This document shows positions 56,364-64,000 of a DNA stretch of 64,000 bases, piece after piece (the first letter of the stretch is position 1; each line of letters begins with the position of its first letter). Source of the stretch: Microtetraspora fusca (GTDB lineage Bacteria; Actinomycetota; Actinomycetes; Streptosporangiales; Streptosporangiaceae). The notes beneath the pieces were generated by a model. That model had not been told where the DNA came from. It saw only the letters and a list, made by a program, of their open reading frames with translations, and ran no database searches. The stretch is from positions 28,641-92,640 of the forward strand of contig NZ_BBYK01000064.1 in assembly GCF_001570365.1 (NCBI RefSeq), given 5' to 3'. The translations under genes and the position numbers were made by a program.

Positions 56364-57569
56364 TCACCGCCAGAAACGCACCTCGGGATAGTGCCGGGAC
56401 GGCCCGTCGAGCAGCGGCTGCGGCCGCGAGCGAAGGTGCAGGTCCATGAAGGCGCCGACGTACGCACGGAAGATCTTCACCGTGCGCGGCCCGGACAGTG
56501 TGGCGTCCAGCTTCAGGCCGAGCGCCGGCGCGAACAGCGGGTAGTCGCAGAGGGACACGTGCTCCATGCCCCGGACGGTGATCCAGCGCTTCCACCCGGT
56601 CATGCGGCGCCAGTCGCGGTCCCAGGAGAAGTCGATGCCGCCGGGCTCGTGGAAGCGCCCCGCTCCGAACATGAGGAACGGGCGCCCGAGCCCCGTGTCC
56701 GGGATCGGGACGTGGAAGGTGCCGTCCATGTTGACCCCGGCCCGTACGCGGGGGTCGGTCAGCATGGTCCACGAGGCGCTGTTGCCGCCGATCGAGTGGC
56801 CCGCCATCGCGATGCGGGAGGGGTCGATCAGGTCGGCGCCGTCCCAGGCCGGGCGCGGGCCGAGCAGCCGGTCGAGCACGAAGGAGACGTCGGCGGCCCG
56901 GCCGCGGGTGGTCTTGTCGCCGAAGTCGTCGTCGTCCTCGTGGTCGCAGGCGGCGCAGGTCGCGGTGCGCCCGCCGGGGAGCGACGTGCCGAACGCCTCG
57001 TTGACGTGGTCGATCCCGGCCACGGCGTACCCCTTGCTCGCCAGGTCCTCGGCCAGGCTCGTCAGCGAGGAGCGGGGTACCGAGAAGCCGGGCGACAGCA
57101 CGACGAGGGGGAGCCCGCGCCTGCGGCCGGCGGGCGGGACGTCGAGGAAGGAGTTGGTGCGCGTACGGCTCAGCCGGGCCGCGTCCTCGGGGCGGGCGGG
57201 CGTCCCCAGCCCCTTCAGCACCAGGGTGGCCTCCTCGCGGGTCATGTACGGCGCTCGCCGCCCGCCGGCCGCCCTGGCCGGGTACCACATGGTCACCATG
57301 AGCTCGCGCTCCTTCGCCGACGGCACCCACGGGTCGGGCCGGGAACCGTCCACCAGGTGCAGCGTGGTCGTGCCCACCGGGTGCGGGCCGGTCGGCTCGG
57401 GCAGCGCGAAGGCCGTCGTGGACGCCCGGGACGGCTCCGCCGCGGGCCCCGTGGAAGGCGCGGCGGCGGTCGCGTGCGGAGCGGAGGAGACGGCCGCGGC
57501 GGCCGGCGTCGCGACGGTCAGGAGCGCGACGGCGGCCGCCAGCGCGCCGCGAAGGATCATCGTTGACAT
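56364..57569 (-). CDS. Secreted alpha/beta hydrolase (PAF-acetylhydrolase/lipase-like)
   Basis: The 401-residue precursor has a signal peptide (MSTMILRGALAAAVALLTVATPAAAA). The mature enzyme is an alpha/beta hydrolase with the nucleophile in MAGHSIGGNSA, oxyanion region LVVLSPGFSVPRSSLT, and a C-terminal His probably in VRGMEHVSLCD. The pattern LMVTMWYPA at the start of the fold is typical of platelet-activating factor acetylhydrolase-like and chlorophyllase-like esterases. Likely substrates are esters or lipids outside the cell. ATG 57569 gives a clean signal peptide; ATG 57560 is an alternative. It converges with the plsC-like gene and is divergent from two-component system 3. Confidence 0.85.
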   Translation of the reverse strand: MSTMILRGALAAAVALLTVATPAAAAVSSAPHATAAAPSTGPAAEPSRASTTAFALPEPTGPHPVGTTTLHLVDGSRPDPWVPSAKERELMVTMWYPARAAGGRRAPYMTREEATLVLKGLGTPARPEDAARLSRTRTNSFLDVPPAGRRRGLPLVVLSPGFSVPRSSLTSLAEDLASKGYAVAGIDHVNEAFGTSLPGGRTATCAACDHEDDDDFGDKTTRGRAADVSFVLDRLLGPRPAWDGADLIDPSRIAMAGHSIGGNSASWTMLTDPRVRAGVNMDGTFHVPIPDTGLGRPFLMFGAGRFHEPGGIDFSWDRDWRRMTGWKRWITVRGMEHVSLCDYPLFAPALGLKLDATLSGPRTVKIFRAYVGAFMDLHLRSRPQPLLDGPSRHYPEVRFWR

Positions 57570-57635
57570 GGCGACCACGCTTCCGGCGCGCGTGCGGGGG
57601 CGCATCGGCCGAAAGATCACCGGAGTTCTTCGACT

Positions 57636-57644
57636 TTGGTAGGG
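57636..57644. promoter_or_regulatory. TTGGTAGGG half-site upstream of two-component system 3
   Basis: The nine-base sequence is identical to each arm of the perfect inverted repeat upstream of two-component system 2. It is followed by GGAGCCCC, a weak second half. It lies 65 bases before GTG 57701 in the divergent region with the secreted hydrolase. Confidence 0.35.
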
Positions 57645-57700
57645 GGAGCCCCGCGACGATCGTCGTGGGCGCGTGGCGCGCGGCCGCCTAGGCTCGGGGC

Positions 57701-58966
57701 GTGGCGTACGGCACGGGGGTTCCGATCGGCGATCGGGCGATGCGGCGGATCGACCGCCTGCTCGGTCAGGCGGGTCCCTGGGTGCGCGCCGCCGCCGTCC
57801 TCCTGGCCTCGTGGATATCGGTGGACGGCGCGGTGGCCCTCCCCGTGCTGCCGGACGATCTGGGCCGCGTCGCGCTGGTGGCCGCGTCGGTGGTGGCGGC
57901 GGCGCTCCCGCGGCGCCTCGGATGGCCGCTGCCCGTCCTGGCCGCCGCGGGCTGGATGGCGTACGGGCTCTGGCCGGCCGTCGCGGTCGCGTCCTACCGC
58001 GTCGGTGTGGGGGCCCGTGGGCGGGCCGGCATCGCCGCCTACGCCGGGGCGGCGACGGCGGCCATGGCCGCCTCCACGGTGGTCGACGTCGTGGTGCGGG
58101 GCCTGCCGTTCAGCGTCGCGGCTGTCGTCATCCCCTTCACCACGCTGGTCGTGCTGCCGCTGGTCATGGGGTTGTGGGTGAGCGCCCGCGCGCAGGTGAT
58201 GATCGCGCTGCGGGAGCGCGCCGAGCGGCTCGAACACGAGCAGCGGGCGCGCGCCGATCGGGCCCGGACCCAGGAACGCACCCGGATCGCCCGCGAGATG
58301 CACGACATCGTCGCGCACCGGGTGTCCCTGATGGTGCTGCACGCCGGCGCGCTGGAGGTGGGGACCCGCGACGAGCGCGCCGCGCGGGCCGCCGCCCTCA
58401 TCCAGGACATCGGACGGGAGGCGCTGGTGAACCTGCGGGAGGTGCTCGGCGTGCTGCGCCCGCCGCACGTCGGGACGCCCGGTGCGTGCCTCATGCCCGA
58501 CCCGGAGGGCGACGCCGTCCCGCTCGCTCCGCAGCCGATGCTCGCGGACCTCGACCGGCTCCTCGACCAGTCGAGGTCGCTCGGCATCGCGGTCGAGCGG
58601 CACGAGGAGGGCGCCGCCCGCCCGCTGCCCGCCATGGTGGAGCGGACCGCCTACCGGCTCGTGCAGGAGGCCCTGACGAACGTTCACAAGCACGCCGGGG
58701 AGGTCTCCGCCGACGTCGTCCTGCGCTACCTGCCCGGCGCGCTGGAGGTGGCGGTCCGCAACGGCCTGTCCCAGGTCTCCGCCGATCCGCCGCCCGGCGC
58801 CGGGCTGGGCCTGACGGGGCTGCGCGAGCGCGTCACGCTGGCCGGAGGCGAGTTCACCGCCGGACCGCTGCCCGACGGCGGCTTCCACGTCCTCGCCCGG
58901 CTGCCGACCGACCGGACGGAGCACACGGGGGCTCGTATGCAGGGTGCCGGGCGGTGGTCCGCGTGA
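57701..58966 (+). CDS. Sensor histidine kinase, NarL-type two-component system 3
   Basis: The 421-residue kinase is DesK-like: about five to six hydrophobic segments (about 27-165), a coiled linker, a HisKA_3 domain with H201 in AREMHDIVAHRVSLMVLHAG, and an HATPase domain (QEALTNVHKHAG, GAGLGLTGLRERVTLAGG). The DNG-type loop is reduced to VRNGLS, so ATP binding should be checked. TAGGCT (57689-57694) ends six bases before GTG 57701 and no ribosome site is present, which suggests a leaderless mRNA. Its TGA overlaps the regulator's GTG. Confidence 0.9.
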   Translation: MAYGTGVPIGDRAMRRIDRLLGQAGPWVRAAAVLLASWISVDGAVALPVLPDDLGRVALVAASVVAAALPRRLGWPLPVLAAAGWMAYGLWPAVAVASYRVGVGARGRAGIAAYAGAATAAMAASTVVDVVVRGLPFSVAAVVIPFTTLVVLPLVMGLWVSARAQVMIALRERAERLEHEQRARADRARTQERTRIAREMHDIVAHRVSLMVLHAGALEVGTRDERAARAAALIQDIGREALVNLREVLGVLRPPHVGTPGACLMPDPEGDAVPLAPQPMLADLDRLLDQSRSLGIAVERHEEGAARPLPAMVERTAYRLVQEALTNVHKHAGEVSADVVLRYLPGALEVAVRNGLSQVSADPPPGAGLGLTGLRERVTLAGGEFTAGPLPDGGFHVLARLPTDRTEHTGARMQGAGRWSA

Positions 58967-59625
58967 TCCGCGTCCTGATCGTCGACGACGAGGCCCTCGT
59001 CCGCTCGGGCCTGCGCATGATCCTGGAGGCCACCGGCGACATCGCGGTGGTCGGCGAGGCACGCGACGGCGCCGCCGCGGTCGGCGAGGCCACCCGGCTC
59101 AACCCCGACGTCATGCTCGTCGACGTCCGCATGCCCGGCATGGACGGCCTCACCGCGGCGGCGGAGATCGGCAGGCTGCCCGACCCGCCCAAGGTGATCA
59201 TGCTGACGACGTTCGACCTCGACGAGTACGTCCACCTGGCGCTGCGCGCGGGGGCGGTCGGCTTCCTGCTCAAGGACACGCCTCCCCGGGATCTCGCGTC
59301 CGCCGTCCGCACGGTCGCCGCCGGCAACGCCATGCTCTCGCCCAGCGTCACCAAGCGGCTGATCAGCTCGTTCACGGAGATGGGGCCGTCGCGGGCGGAG
59401 GCGGCGCGCAGGCGGCTGTCGGCGCTGACCTACCGGGAGGGTCAGGTCGTGCGGGCGCTGGCTCAGGGGCTCTCCAACGCGGAGATCGGCCGCCGGCTGT
59501 CCATGAGCGAGGCGACCGTCAAGGCGCACGTGAGCCACGCGCTCGCGAAGCTCGGCCTGGCCAACCGCGTCCAGGCGGCGATCCTCGTGCACGAGGCCGA
59601 CCCGCTCGCGTACCCGTGCCCGTGA
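58963..59625 (+). CDS. NarL/LuxR-type response regulator, two-component system 3
   Basis: The 220-residue protein has a receiver domain (DD at 8-9, phosphoacceptor D54, K in FLLKDT) and a LuxR helix-turn-helix (LTYREGQVVRALAQGLSNAEIGRRLSMSEATVKAHV). It is the partner of the preceding DesK-like kinase. The usual LTPRE motif is LTYRE here. Confidence 0.91.
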   Translation: MIRVLIVDDEALVRSGLRMILEATGDIAVVGEARDGAAAVGEATRLNPDVMLVDVRMPGMDGLTAAAEIGRLPDPPKVIMLTTFDLDEYVHLALRAGAVGFLLKDTPPRDLASAVRTVAAGNAMLSPSVTKRLISSFTEMGPSRAEAARRRLSALTYREGQVVRALAQGLSNAEIGRRLSMSEATVKAHVSHALAKLGLANRVQAAILVHEADPLAYPCP

Positions 59626-59787
59626 ACGCGGAATCCCGGCCGCCCATGCGGAGCGGCCGGGAGACCTGTGGGCCCTCGGGGGAGTCCCCGGTTCACCCGG
59701 GTGCCCCGGCGGGATCGGCTTGCCCGGGATACCGGGGTACCGGGATACCGCCCCGGCGGGGGCCCCTTCTCCGGGTGACCCGTGGAG

Positions 59788-59824
59788 GACCCTCGGGCGG
59801 CCGGCGAGGGGCCGCCCGAGGGTC
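59788..59824 (-). terminator. Long hairpin between two-component system 3 and the M14 carboxypeptidase gene
   Basis: GACCCTCGGGCGGCC (59788-59802) pairs exactly with GGCCGCCCGAGGGTC (59810-59824) around a seven-base loop. It is 22 bases beyond the carboxypeptidase stop on the minus strand and may serve both convergent transcripts. The rest of this 221-base gap contains short GGATACCGG-like duplications near 59736-59752. Confidence 0.65.
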
Positions 59825-59846
59825 ACCCGATCCGGTGGGTAGGGGA

Positions 59847-62294
59847 TCAGCGGCCGTCGCCGACCACGACCCTGGCCTTGTTGTAGTTCTTGCCGTTGCC
59901 GTCCGGCTTGTAGTTCTTCTCGGTGTTGCCGGCGATGTCCGCGGCGAACCAGTGCACCTCGGTGGTCGCGTTGACGGTGATCTGCTGCGCCCCCTCGCGC
60001 ATCCCGGACGCGGTCAGCTTCGGCGAGGAGAGGGTGGGCCGGCTGCCGTCCACCGTGTAGTAAATGTTGGCCGGCTCGTCCACGGTGAACGTGAACGTGG
60101 TCGAGTCGGCGGTCCTTCCGGTGACCTTCAGCTCGGACGACGGCTGCCGGTGGTCGTTCGCGTACGCGCGGGCGACCTCGAGGATGGCGACCTGCCCGGA
60201 GGAGAACTCCATCGCCTCCTCGTGGCCCTCGCTGAACGCCGGCTGGAAGCCCACGGCCTGGAACCGCTTGGTCGCCGGGTCGTAGACGTCCGCGCCGACC
60301 TCGAAGTCCCAGCCGATGATGCCCCGGTTGTACCAGTGCTCGTCGGCGCTGTTCCCGGCCGCCGAGTAGAGGACGTCCGGGACCGGCCCGGTGCGTCCGG
60401 GCCAGATCGCGGTGCCGCGCCACGTCTGCACGGCGGAGAGGATGTGGCTGGAGGCGTTCCAGAAGAAGTTCTCGGTGCCGTAGTCCACCCGCGGCAGCAG
60501 CTCACGCCCGGCCGTCTTGTAGGCCCCCGGAGGCCACATGAAGTAGCCGCCGTAGGAGTGCGTGTTCATCGCGAACTTGATGTTCGGGAACCTCTGGGTC
60601 AGCCACACCTCGTTCTTCGCCTCGGGCTCGGACAACTCGCCCGGACCGGCGAAGGTGTCGCTGGTGCAACTCGTCGAGGCGCCGCTGTACCCGTCGAAGA
60701 TCGACCCGACCGAGAAGTTCCGGTTCAGGTCCACACCCCAGGAGTTACGCGAGGCCGGGTCCGCGGAGCTGGGCGCGCAGTGGTTCGTCATGTTCCTGCG
60801 CTGCATGTTGTAGTCGTAGAACGAGTAGTGCGCGCCGTCGGGGTTGACCGTCGGCAGGATGAAGATGTCGAGGTCGTCCACCAGCTTCTTGGTTTCGGCG
60901 TCCCGGGCGTAGTTGCGCAGCAGCCGCTCCGCGGTCTCCACGCAGGTCAGCGGGGTCACCCACTCGCGCGCGTGCTCCTGGCAGTAGAGGAACACACCGG
61001 TCTTCGCCCCGTCCCGCTGCTTGCCGATGCGCAGCGCCTTCATCTGGAACGGCTCCCGCGAGACGGAGGCGGGCGCCTTCAGGTTGTCGGTCAGCCGCGT
61101 CGCCGGTGCGGCGGCCACCACGCCCGTGCCCGCGTTGCCCCGATACGTCGCGGCGGTCACCAGCGCGGACGCGGCGGCGTCGCCGTTGATCGCGTCCACG
61201 ACCTGCTTGGCCGTGCTGACCACGGCTCCCGAGGCGTCCGTGCCCAGGTTGACCACGATGGCCTTGCCCGTGACGGAGACGCCGAGCGGGGAGGAGGCGG
61301 CCTGCGGCTTCGCCAGCGCGACGCTGACGTCGTTGCCGCCCTCGTGCCCGTACGCCTTGGAGCTGACGTACAGCGTGCTCGCCGCGACCGTGCCGAACTG
61401 CGCCTGCGCGGCCCGGCGGTAGCCGTTCGTCTTGTACGGCAGGTCCACGATCTCGGAGATCTTGGGGAACTCGCGGGACAGCGAGGTGATCCGGTCGGTG
61501 ACCTCGGTCGGGTCCATGTAGTGGTCGACGAAGTCCGCGACGTAGTGATTGCCCGGCGGCTTGCGCGGCTGCCCCAGCCACTTGGTCACCGGGACCGTGA
61601 CGGAGCCGCCGCGGTTGCTGGTGATCGTGGCCGTGGTCGGCGCCTGCGCGATCGACAGCGGCGTGCTGAAGCGGTGGTACATGTACTGCCCGGCGTCGGT
61701 GAACCGCGACATCGTGGCGGTGCCGCCGGAGCCGGGCGCGGTGCCGGGGCCGCTGTCCCAGGTGACGGTGAGCACGGTCTGCGCGTCGGTGGCGCTCGAC
61801 TTCACCTCGACGGACAGGAAGCGCTGGTCGTCCAGGCTGGTGAACCACTCGGCGCGCAGCGGGGTCAGCGTGTCGGTCGCGGCCGTCGCCGCGGCCGCCG
61901 ACCGCAGCGCCTGGGTCCGTTCCGCCAGGTTCTCGGCGTTGTCGGTCTGGTCGGATATCACGCCCTGGACGTCGAAGCCCTCGTCGCGCAGGCGGCGCGC
62001 CTCGTCGGGGCTGAGCACGGCGTGGACCTCGATGCCGTTGTCCAGGGGCTTCTTGTACTCGGCGAGGTCCACGCCCATCGCGTTCAGCCGGTCCACGTCC
62101 GCCTGGTCGGGGACGACGATCCGCATCAGCGCGACGCCGTTCTGGGCGGTGGTGGACTGCCGGTCGGGGACGACCTCACCGGGGGAGGGGGACGGTTCGG
62201 CGAGCGCCGGGAGCGCGCTCAGGGTGAGTGCCAGGGGCAGGGCGAGCGTGACCGCGATACGGCGCGCCCTCCTGTGGTCCAGAGGACTCCTCAT
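59847..62294 (-). CDS. Secreted M14 zinc carboxypeptidase with an inserted beta-rich domain
   Basis: The 815-residue precursor has a signal peptide (1-32), an N-terminal propeptide-like region (about 50-240) and an M14 carboxypeptidase domain starting near 250. Zinc ligands are H441 and E444 (QEHAREW) and H579 (NTHSYGG); E665 (GWDFEVG) is the likely catalytic acid, and VDLNRNFSVG binds substrate. Between the first strands and the zinc site lies an extra segment (about 306-402) with TLYVSSKAYGHEGGNDVSVAL and TAKQVVDAINGDAAASALVTA, which is not part of ordinary M14 enzymes. A CHB_HEX_C-like beta domain (about 735-800) is at the C terminus. ATG 62294 follows GAAGGAG. It probably degrades peptides outside the cell. 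Confidence 0.9.
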   Translation of the reverse strand: MRSPLDHRRARRIAVTLALPLALTLSALPALAEPSPSPGEVVPDRQSTTAQNGVALMRIVVPDQADVDRLNAMGVDLAEYKKPLDNGIEVHAVLSPDEARRLRDEGFDVQGVISDQTDNAENLAERTQALRSAAAATAATDTLTPLRAEWFTSLDDQRFLSVEVKSSATDAQTVLTVTWDSGPGTAPGSGGTATMSRFTDAGQYMYHRFSTPLSIAQAPTTATITSNRGGSVTVPVTKWLGQPRKPPGNHYVADFVDHYMDPTEVTDRITSLSREFPKISEIVDLPYKTNGYRRAAQAQFGTVAASTLYVSSKAYGHEGGNDVSVALAKPQAASSPLGVSVTGKAIVVNLGTDASGAVVSTAKQVVDAINGDAAASALVTAATYRGNAGTGVVAAAPATRLTDNLKAPASVSREPFQMKALRIGKQRDGAKTGVFLYCQEHAREWVTPLTCVETAERLLRNYARDAETKKLVDDLDIFILPTVNPDGAHYSFYDYNMQRRNMTNHCAPSSADPASRNSWGVDLNRNFSVGSIFDGYSGASTSCTSDTFAGPGELSEPEAKNEVWLTQRFPNIKFAMNTHSYGGYFMWPPGAYKTAGRELLPRVDYGTENFFWNASSHILSAVQTWRGTAIWPGRTGPVPDVLYSAAGNSADEHWYNRGIIGWDFEVGADVYDPATKRFQAVGFQPAFSEGHEEAMEFSSGQVAILEVARAYANDHRQPSSELKVTGRTADSTTFTFTVDEPANIYYTVDGSRPTLSSPKLTASGMREGAQQITVNATTEVHWFAADIAGNTEKNYKPDGNGKNYNKARVVVGDGR

Positions 62295-62364
62295 CAGAGA
62301 CTCCTTCTCCGGCGTGCCCCGTCCGGGTAGGGGGTCAGCCCGGCGGGCGCACGCGAGTGGAAGA

Positions 62365-62393
62365 AGTCTTGATCGGCGACATATCGCCGTCAA
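62365..62393 (-). promoter_or_regulatory. Promoter with internal operator-like repeat, M14 carboxypeptidase gene
   Basis: On the minus strand TTGACG (62393-62388) and AAGACT (62370-62365) are 17 bases apart. CGGCGA-CATA-TCGCCG (62374-62389) is an inverted repeat lying in the spacer, where a repressor would block the polymerase. An AT-rich stretch (62395-62460) precedes it. The remainder of the 300-base gap holds the ribosome site of the next gene at its right end. Confidence 0.45.
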
Positions 62394-62594
62394 CAGCCTG
62401 ATATCACCGTGTTATATGACCTTTGCTGTTAAGAGCTGATGTTGAAGGATTTTGAGGGATAAATCGCCCTAGTTGACGGAGATTCGGACGCGCCGCGCGA
62501 TGGCTCGCTATGCTTGCCGCTTCCCCGGGGCCGCTTGGGCCGCGCGCACAGGACGGCGCGGAGATCGGGGACAACCGGGAGAGGAAGGACGGCG

Positions 62595-63389
62595 ATGCCG
62601 GTCGAACGCCACGCGACCGTGCGCGGACTGCGCCTCGCGTACCTCGACTTCGGCGGGCCGGGGGAGCCGGTGCTCGCACTGCACGGCCACTTCGGGCGGG
62701 CCCGCATGTTCACGCCGCTCGCCGCCGCCCTCGCCCCCGGCCACCGCGTGATCGCCCTGGAACAGCGCGGCCACGGCCACAGCGAGCGGGACGGCGACTT
62801 CACGCCCGACGCCTACGTCGCCGACGCCGCCGCGTTCCTGCGCGGCCTCGGCCTCGGCCCCATGACCGTGCTCGGTCATTCCATGGGCGGAGTGGTCGCG
62901 TTCCGGCTCGCCGCCCGGCACCCGGACCTGGTCCGCGCGCTCGTCGTCGAGGAGGGAGGCGCGCTCAACCGGCAGCCGGACGCCCCGAACCCCGTCCTGG
63001 ACGTGACCGGCTGGCCCCGGCGCACGGCCACGCTCGTCGAGCTGCGCCGGGAGATCGAGTCGCGGGGCATCCCCGACGCGAGCTACTTCCTGGAGAGCGC
63101 GGCAGAGCACCCCGACGGCTGGGGCTTCCTCTTCGACCGCGCCGACATGATGGAGTCCCAGCGGGCGCTGATCGGCGACTGGTGGCCCGACTGGCTCGCC
63201 TCCACCTGCCCGGCCCTGCTCGTCCACGGGCGCGACAGCTTCGTCATGCCCACCGCCATGGCCGTCGAGATGGCCGAGCGCCGCCCCGGCACCGTGCTGC
63301 GCGAGTTCCCCGGCTGCGGTCACTGGGTCCACGACGACGACCCCGACGGCTTCGCCGACGCCGTACGGGAGTTCCTGGCCGCGCTGTGA
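62595..63389 (+). CDS. Alpha/beta fold hydrolase
   Basis: The 264-residue protein is a cytoplasmic alpha/beta hydrolase with LALHGHFGRARMF (oxyanion region), nucleophile in LGHSMGGVVAFRLA, acid in LLVHGRDSFVMP and catalytic His in FPGCGHWVHDDDP. It resembles small ester or C-C bond hydrolases, but the substrate cannot be predicted. ATG 62595 follows GAGAGGAAGGACG. It is upstream of an esterase gene on the same strand with 75 bases between them. Confidence 0.87.
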   Translation: MPVERHATVRGLRLAYLDFGGPGEPVLALHGHFGRARMFTPLAAALAPGHRVIALEQRGHGHSERDGDFTPDAYVADAAAFLRGLGLGPMTVLGHSMGGVVAFRLAARHPDLVRALVVEEGGALNRQPDAPNPVLDVTGWPRRTATLVELRREIESRGIPDASYFLESAAEHPDGWGFLFDRADMMESQRALIGDWWPDWLASTCPALLVHGRDSFVMPTAMAVEMAERRPGTVLREFPGCGHWVHDDDPDGFADAVREFLAAL

Positions 63390-63464
63390 TGGACGGGCCC
63401 GGATTGGACATCAGGTCGCGAAATTTCTCTACCTGATCTGTTTTCCACGAATCGGAGGCATCCC

Positions 63465-64000
63465 ATGTGGCAGCGGATCGACCCCGGAGCGGCGGGCTTC
63501 GCCCCCGACCTCGCCGAGCGGCTCGACGCCCTCGTCGAGGAGGGCCGGGCGGCGGGCCTGCACGGCGTCGTGGTCGCCCGGCACGGCCGCCTCGTCCTGG
63601 AGCGCTACGGCACGGGCGAGGACTACGCCTGGAACACGCCGCTCGGCGTGGTGGACTTCGGCCCCGAGACCCGCCACGACGTCCGCTCGGTCACCAAGAG
63701 CGTCGTCGGCCTGCTGTACGGCGTCGCGCTCGCCGCGGGCCTGGTCCCGGAGCCGGGCGAGCCGATCCTGCGGCACTTCCCCGAGCATGCCGACCTCGCC
63801 GCCGACCCCGGGCGGGCGGCGCTCACCGTCGAGCACGCCCTGACGATGACCCTCGGCCTCGACTGGGACGAGAGCGCGCCGTACACCGGGCCGGAGAACT
63901 CCGAGATCGCCATGGAGATGGCCGAGGACCGCTACCGGTTCGTCCTGGAACGTCCGATCGTCGAGGAGCCGGGGAAGCGGTGGTCCTACAGCGGCGGCGC
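63465..64000 (+). CDS. Serine hydrolase of the beta-lactamase/EstB fold (partial, cut by window end)
   Basis: The frame starts at ATG 63465 behind GGAGG and is open to the end of the window (about 178 residues visible). It contains the SxxK motif in DVRSVTKSVVGLLYG and a YSG motif in WSYSGGA at the very end, the first two catalytic motifs of class C beta-lactamase-like esterases and DD-peptidase homologues. No signal peptide is present, so a cytoplasmic esterase is more likely than a true beta-lactamase. The C-terminal part lies outside the window. Confidence 0.85.
   Translation, partial: MWQRIDPGAAGFAPDLAERLDALVEEGRAAGLHGVVVARHGRLVLERYGTGEDYAWNTPLGVVDFGPETRHDVRSVTKSVVGLLYGVALAAGLVPEPGEPILRHFPEHADLAADPGRAALTVEHALTMTLGLDWDESAPYTGPENSEIAMEMAEDRYRFVLERPIVEEPGKRWSYSGG

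Noticed and set aside
63465-64000. Antibiotic-resistance beta-lactamase
   Set aside because: It lacks a signal peptide and begins like EstB-type cytoplasmic esterases. The C-terminal motif is outside the window.

Overview
The window is 64 kb of very GC-rich DNA (GC in nearly every third codon position, GTG and TTG starts common, hairpin terminators without long U tracts) from an actinomycete chromosome. Gene order matches the conserved actinobacterial core: pdtaR, polA, rpsA, coaE, uvrB, and pyrG, ADP-ribose NUDIX, xerD, parA, scpA, scpB, rluB, cmk, der follow the order known from Mycobacterium tuberculosis. The pdtaR, liv, polA arrangement is like that of Streptomyces. The mixture suggests a filamentous actinomycete, probably Streptosporangiales-like, but the genus cannot be fixed from this sequence. 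There is no prophage, insertion sequence or CRISPR array.

Layout. 0-6.2 kb: the end of an unknown gene, a leucine-anticodon tRNA with an unusually short variable loop, the ANTAR response regulator pdtaR, and a complete branched-chain amino acid ABC transporter (livJHMGF). 6.2-16.8 kb: a lipoprotein, a hotdog thioesterase, polA, a polysaccharide deacetylase, rpsA, a GNAT acetyltransferase, coaE, and uvrB behind a PafBC-type DNA damage promoter. 16.8-25.6 kb: an accessory stretch with a DUF4126 membrane protein, a 31-bp tandem repeat array, a membrane protein divergent from a two-component system, a nitronate monooxygenase, a secreted phosphodiester glycosidase and a hexapeptide acyltransferase. 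25.7-37.1 kb: nucleotide metabolism, chromosome segregation, aromatic amino acid and ribosome maturation genes (pyrG to der). 37.1-49 kb: a second two-component system, a small membrane protein, the LprG-P55 lipid export pair, a MarR regulator, a phosphopantetheinyl transferase, aminopeptidase P, a CBS protein and a large secreted subtilase. 49-64 kb: an Smr protein, a repeat-rich membrane protein, dhaKLM, a cyclase-TPP enzyme pair, a plsC-like acyltransferase, a secreted hydrolase, a third two-component system, a secreted M14 carboxypeptidase with an inserted domain, an alpha/beta hydrolase and the start of a beta-lactamase-fold esterase.

How it works together. The core genes cover replication and repair (polA, uvrB, xerD), chromosome condensation and segregation (parA, scpAB), translation (rpsA, rluB, der) and precursors (coaE, pyrG, cmk, AroH-type chorismate mutase plus tyrA). 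Around them lie environmental functions: three NarL-type two-component systems, three or four secreted hydrolases and two transport systems. Many transcription units look leaderless: a TANNNT box ends six to eight bases before a GTG or ATG that has no Shine-Dalgarno sequence.

The most interesting signals are the short-variable-loop leucine tRNA, the 31-bp exact repeats that bracket a three-gene signalling module as if it had been inserted beside the DUF4126 gene, the 31-bp minisatellite, the nested hairpins upstream of the lipoprotein gene and of the deacetylase gene, the perfect 14-bp inverted repeat in front of the second two-component system whose half-site recurs before the third, and the cyclase-TPP enzyme operon of unknown substrate.
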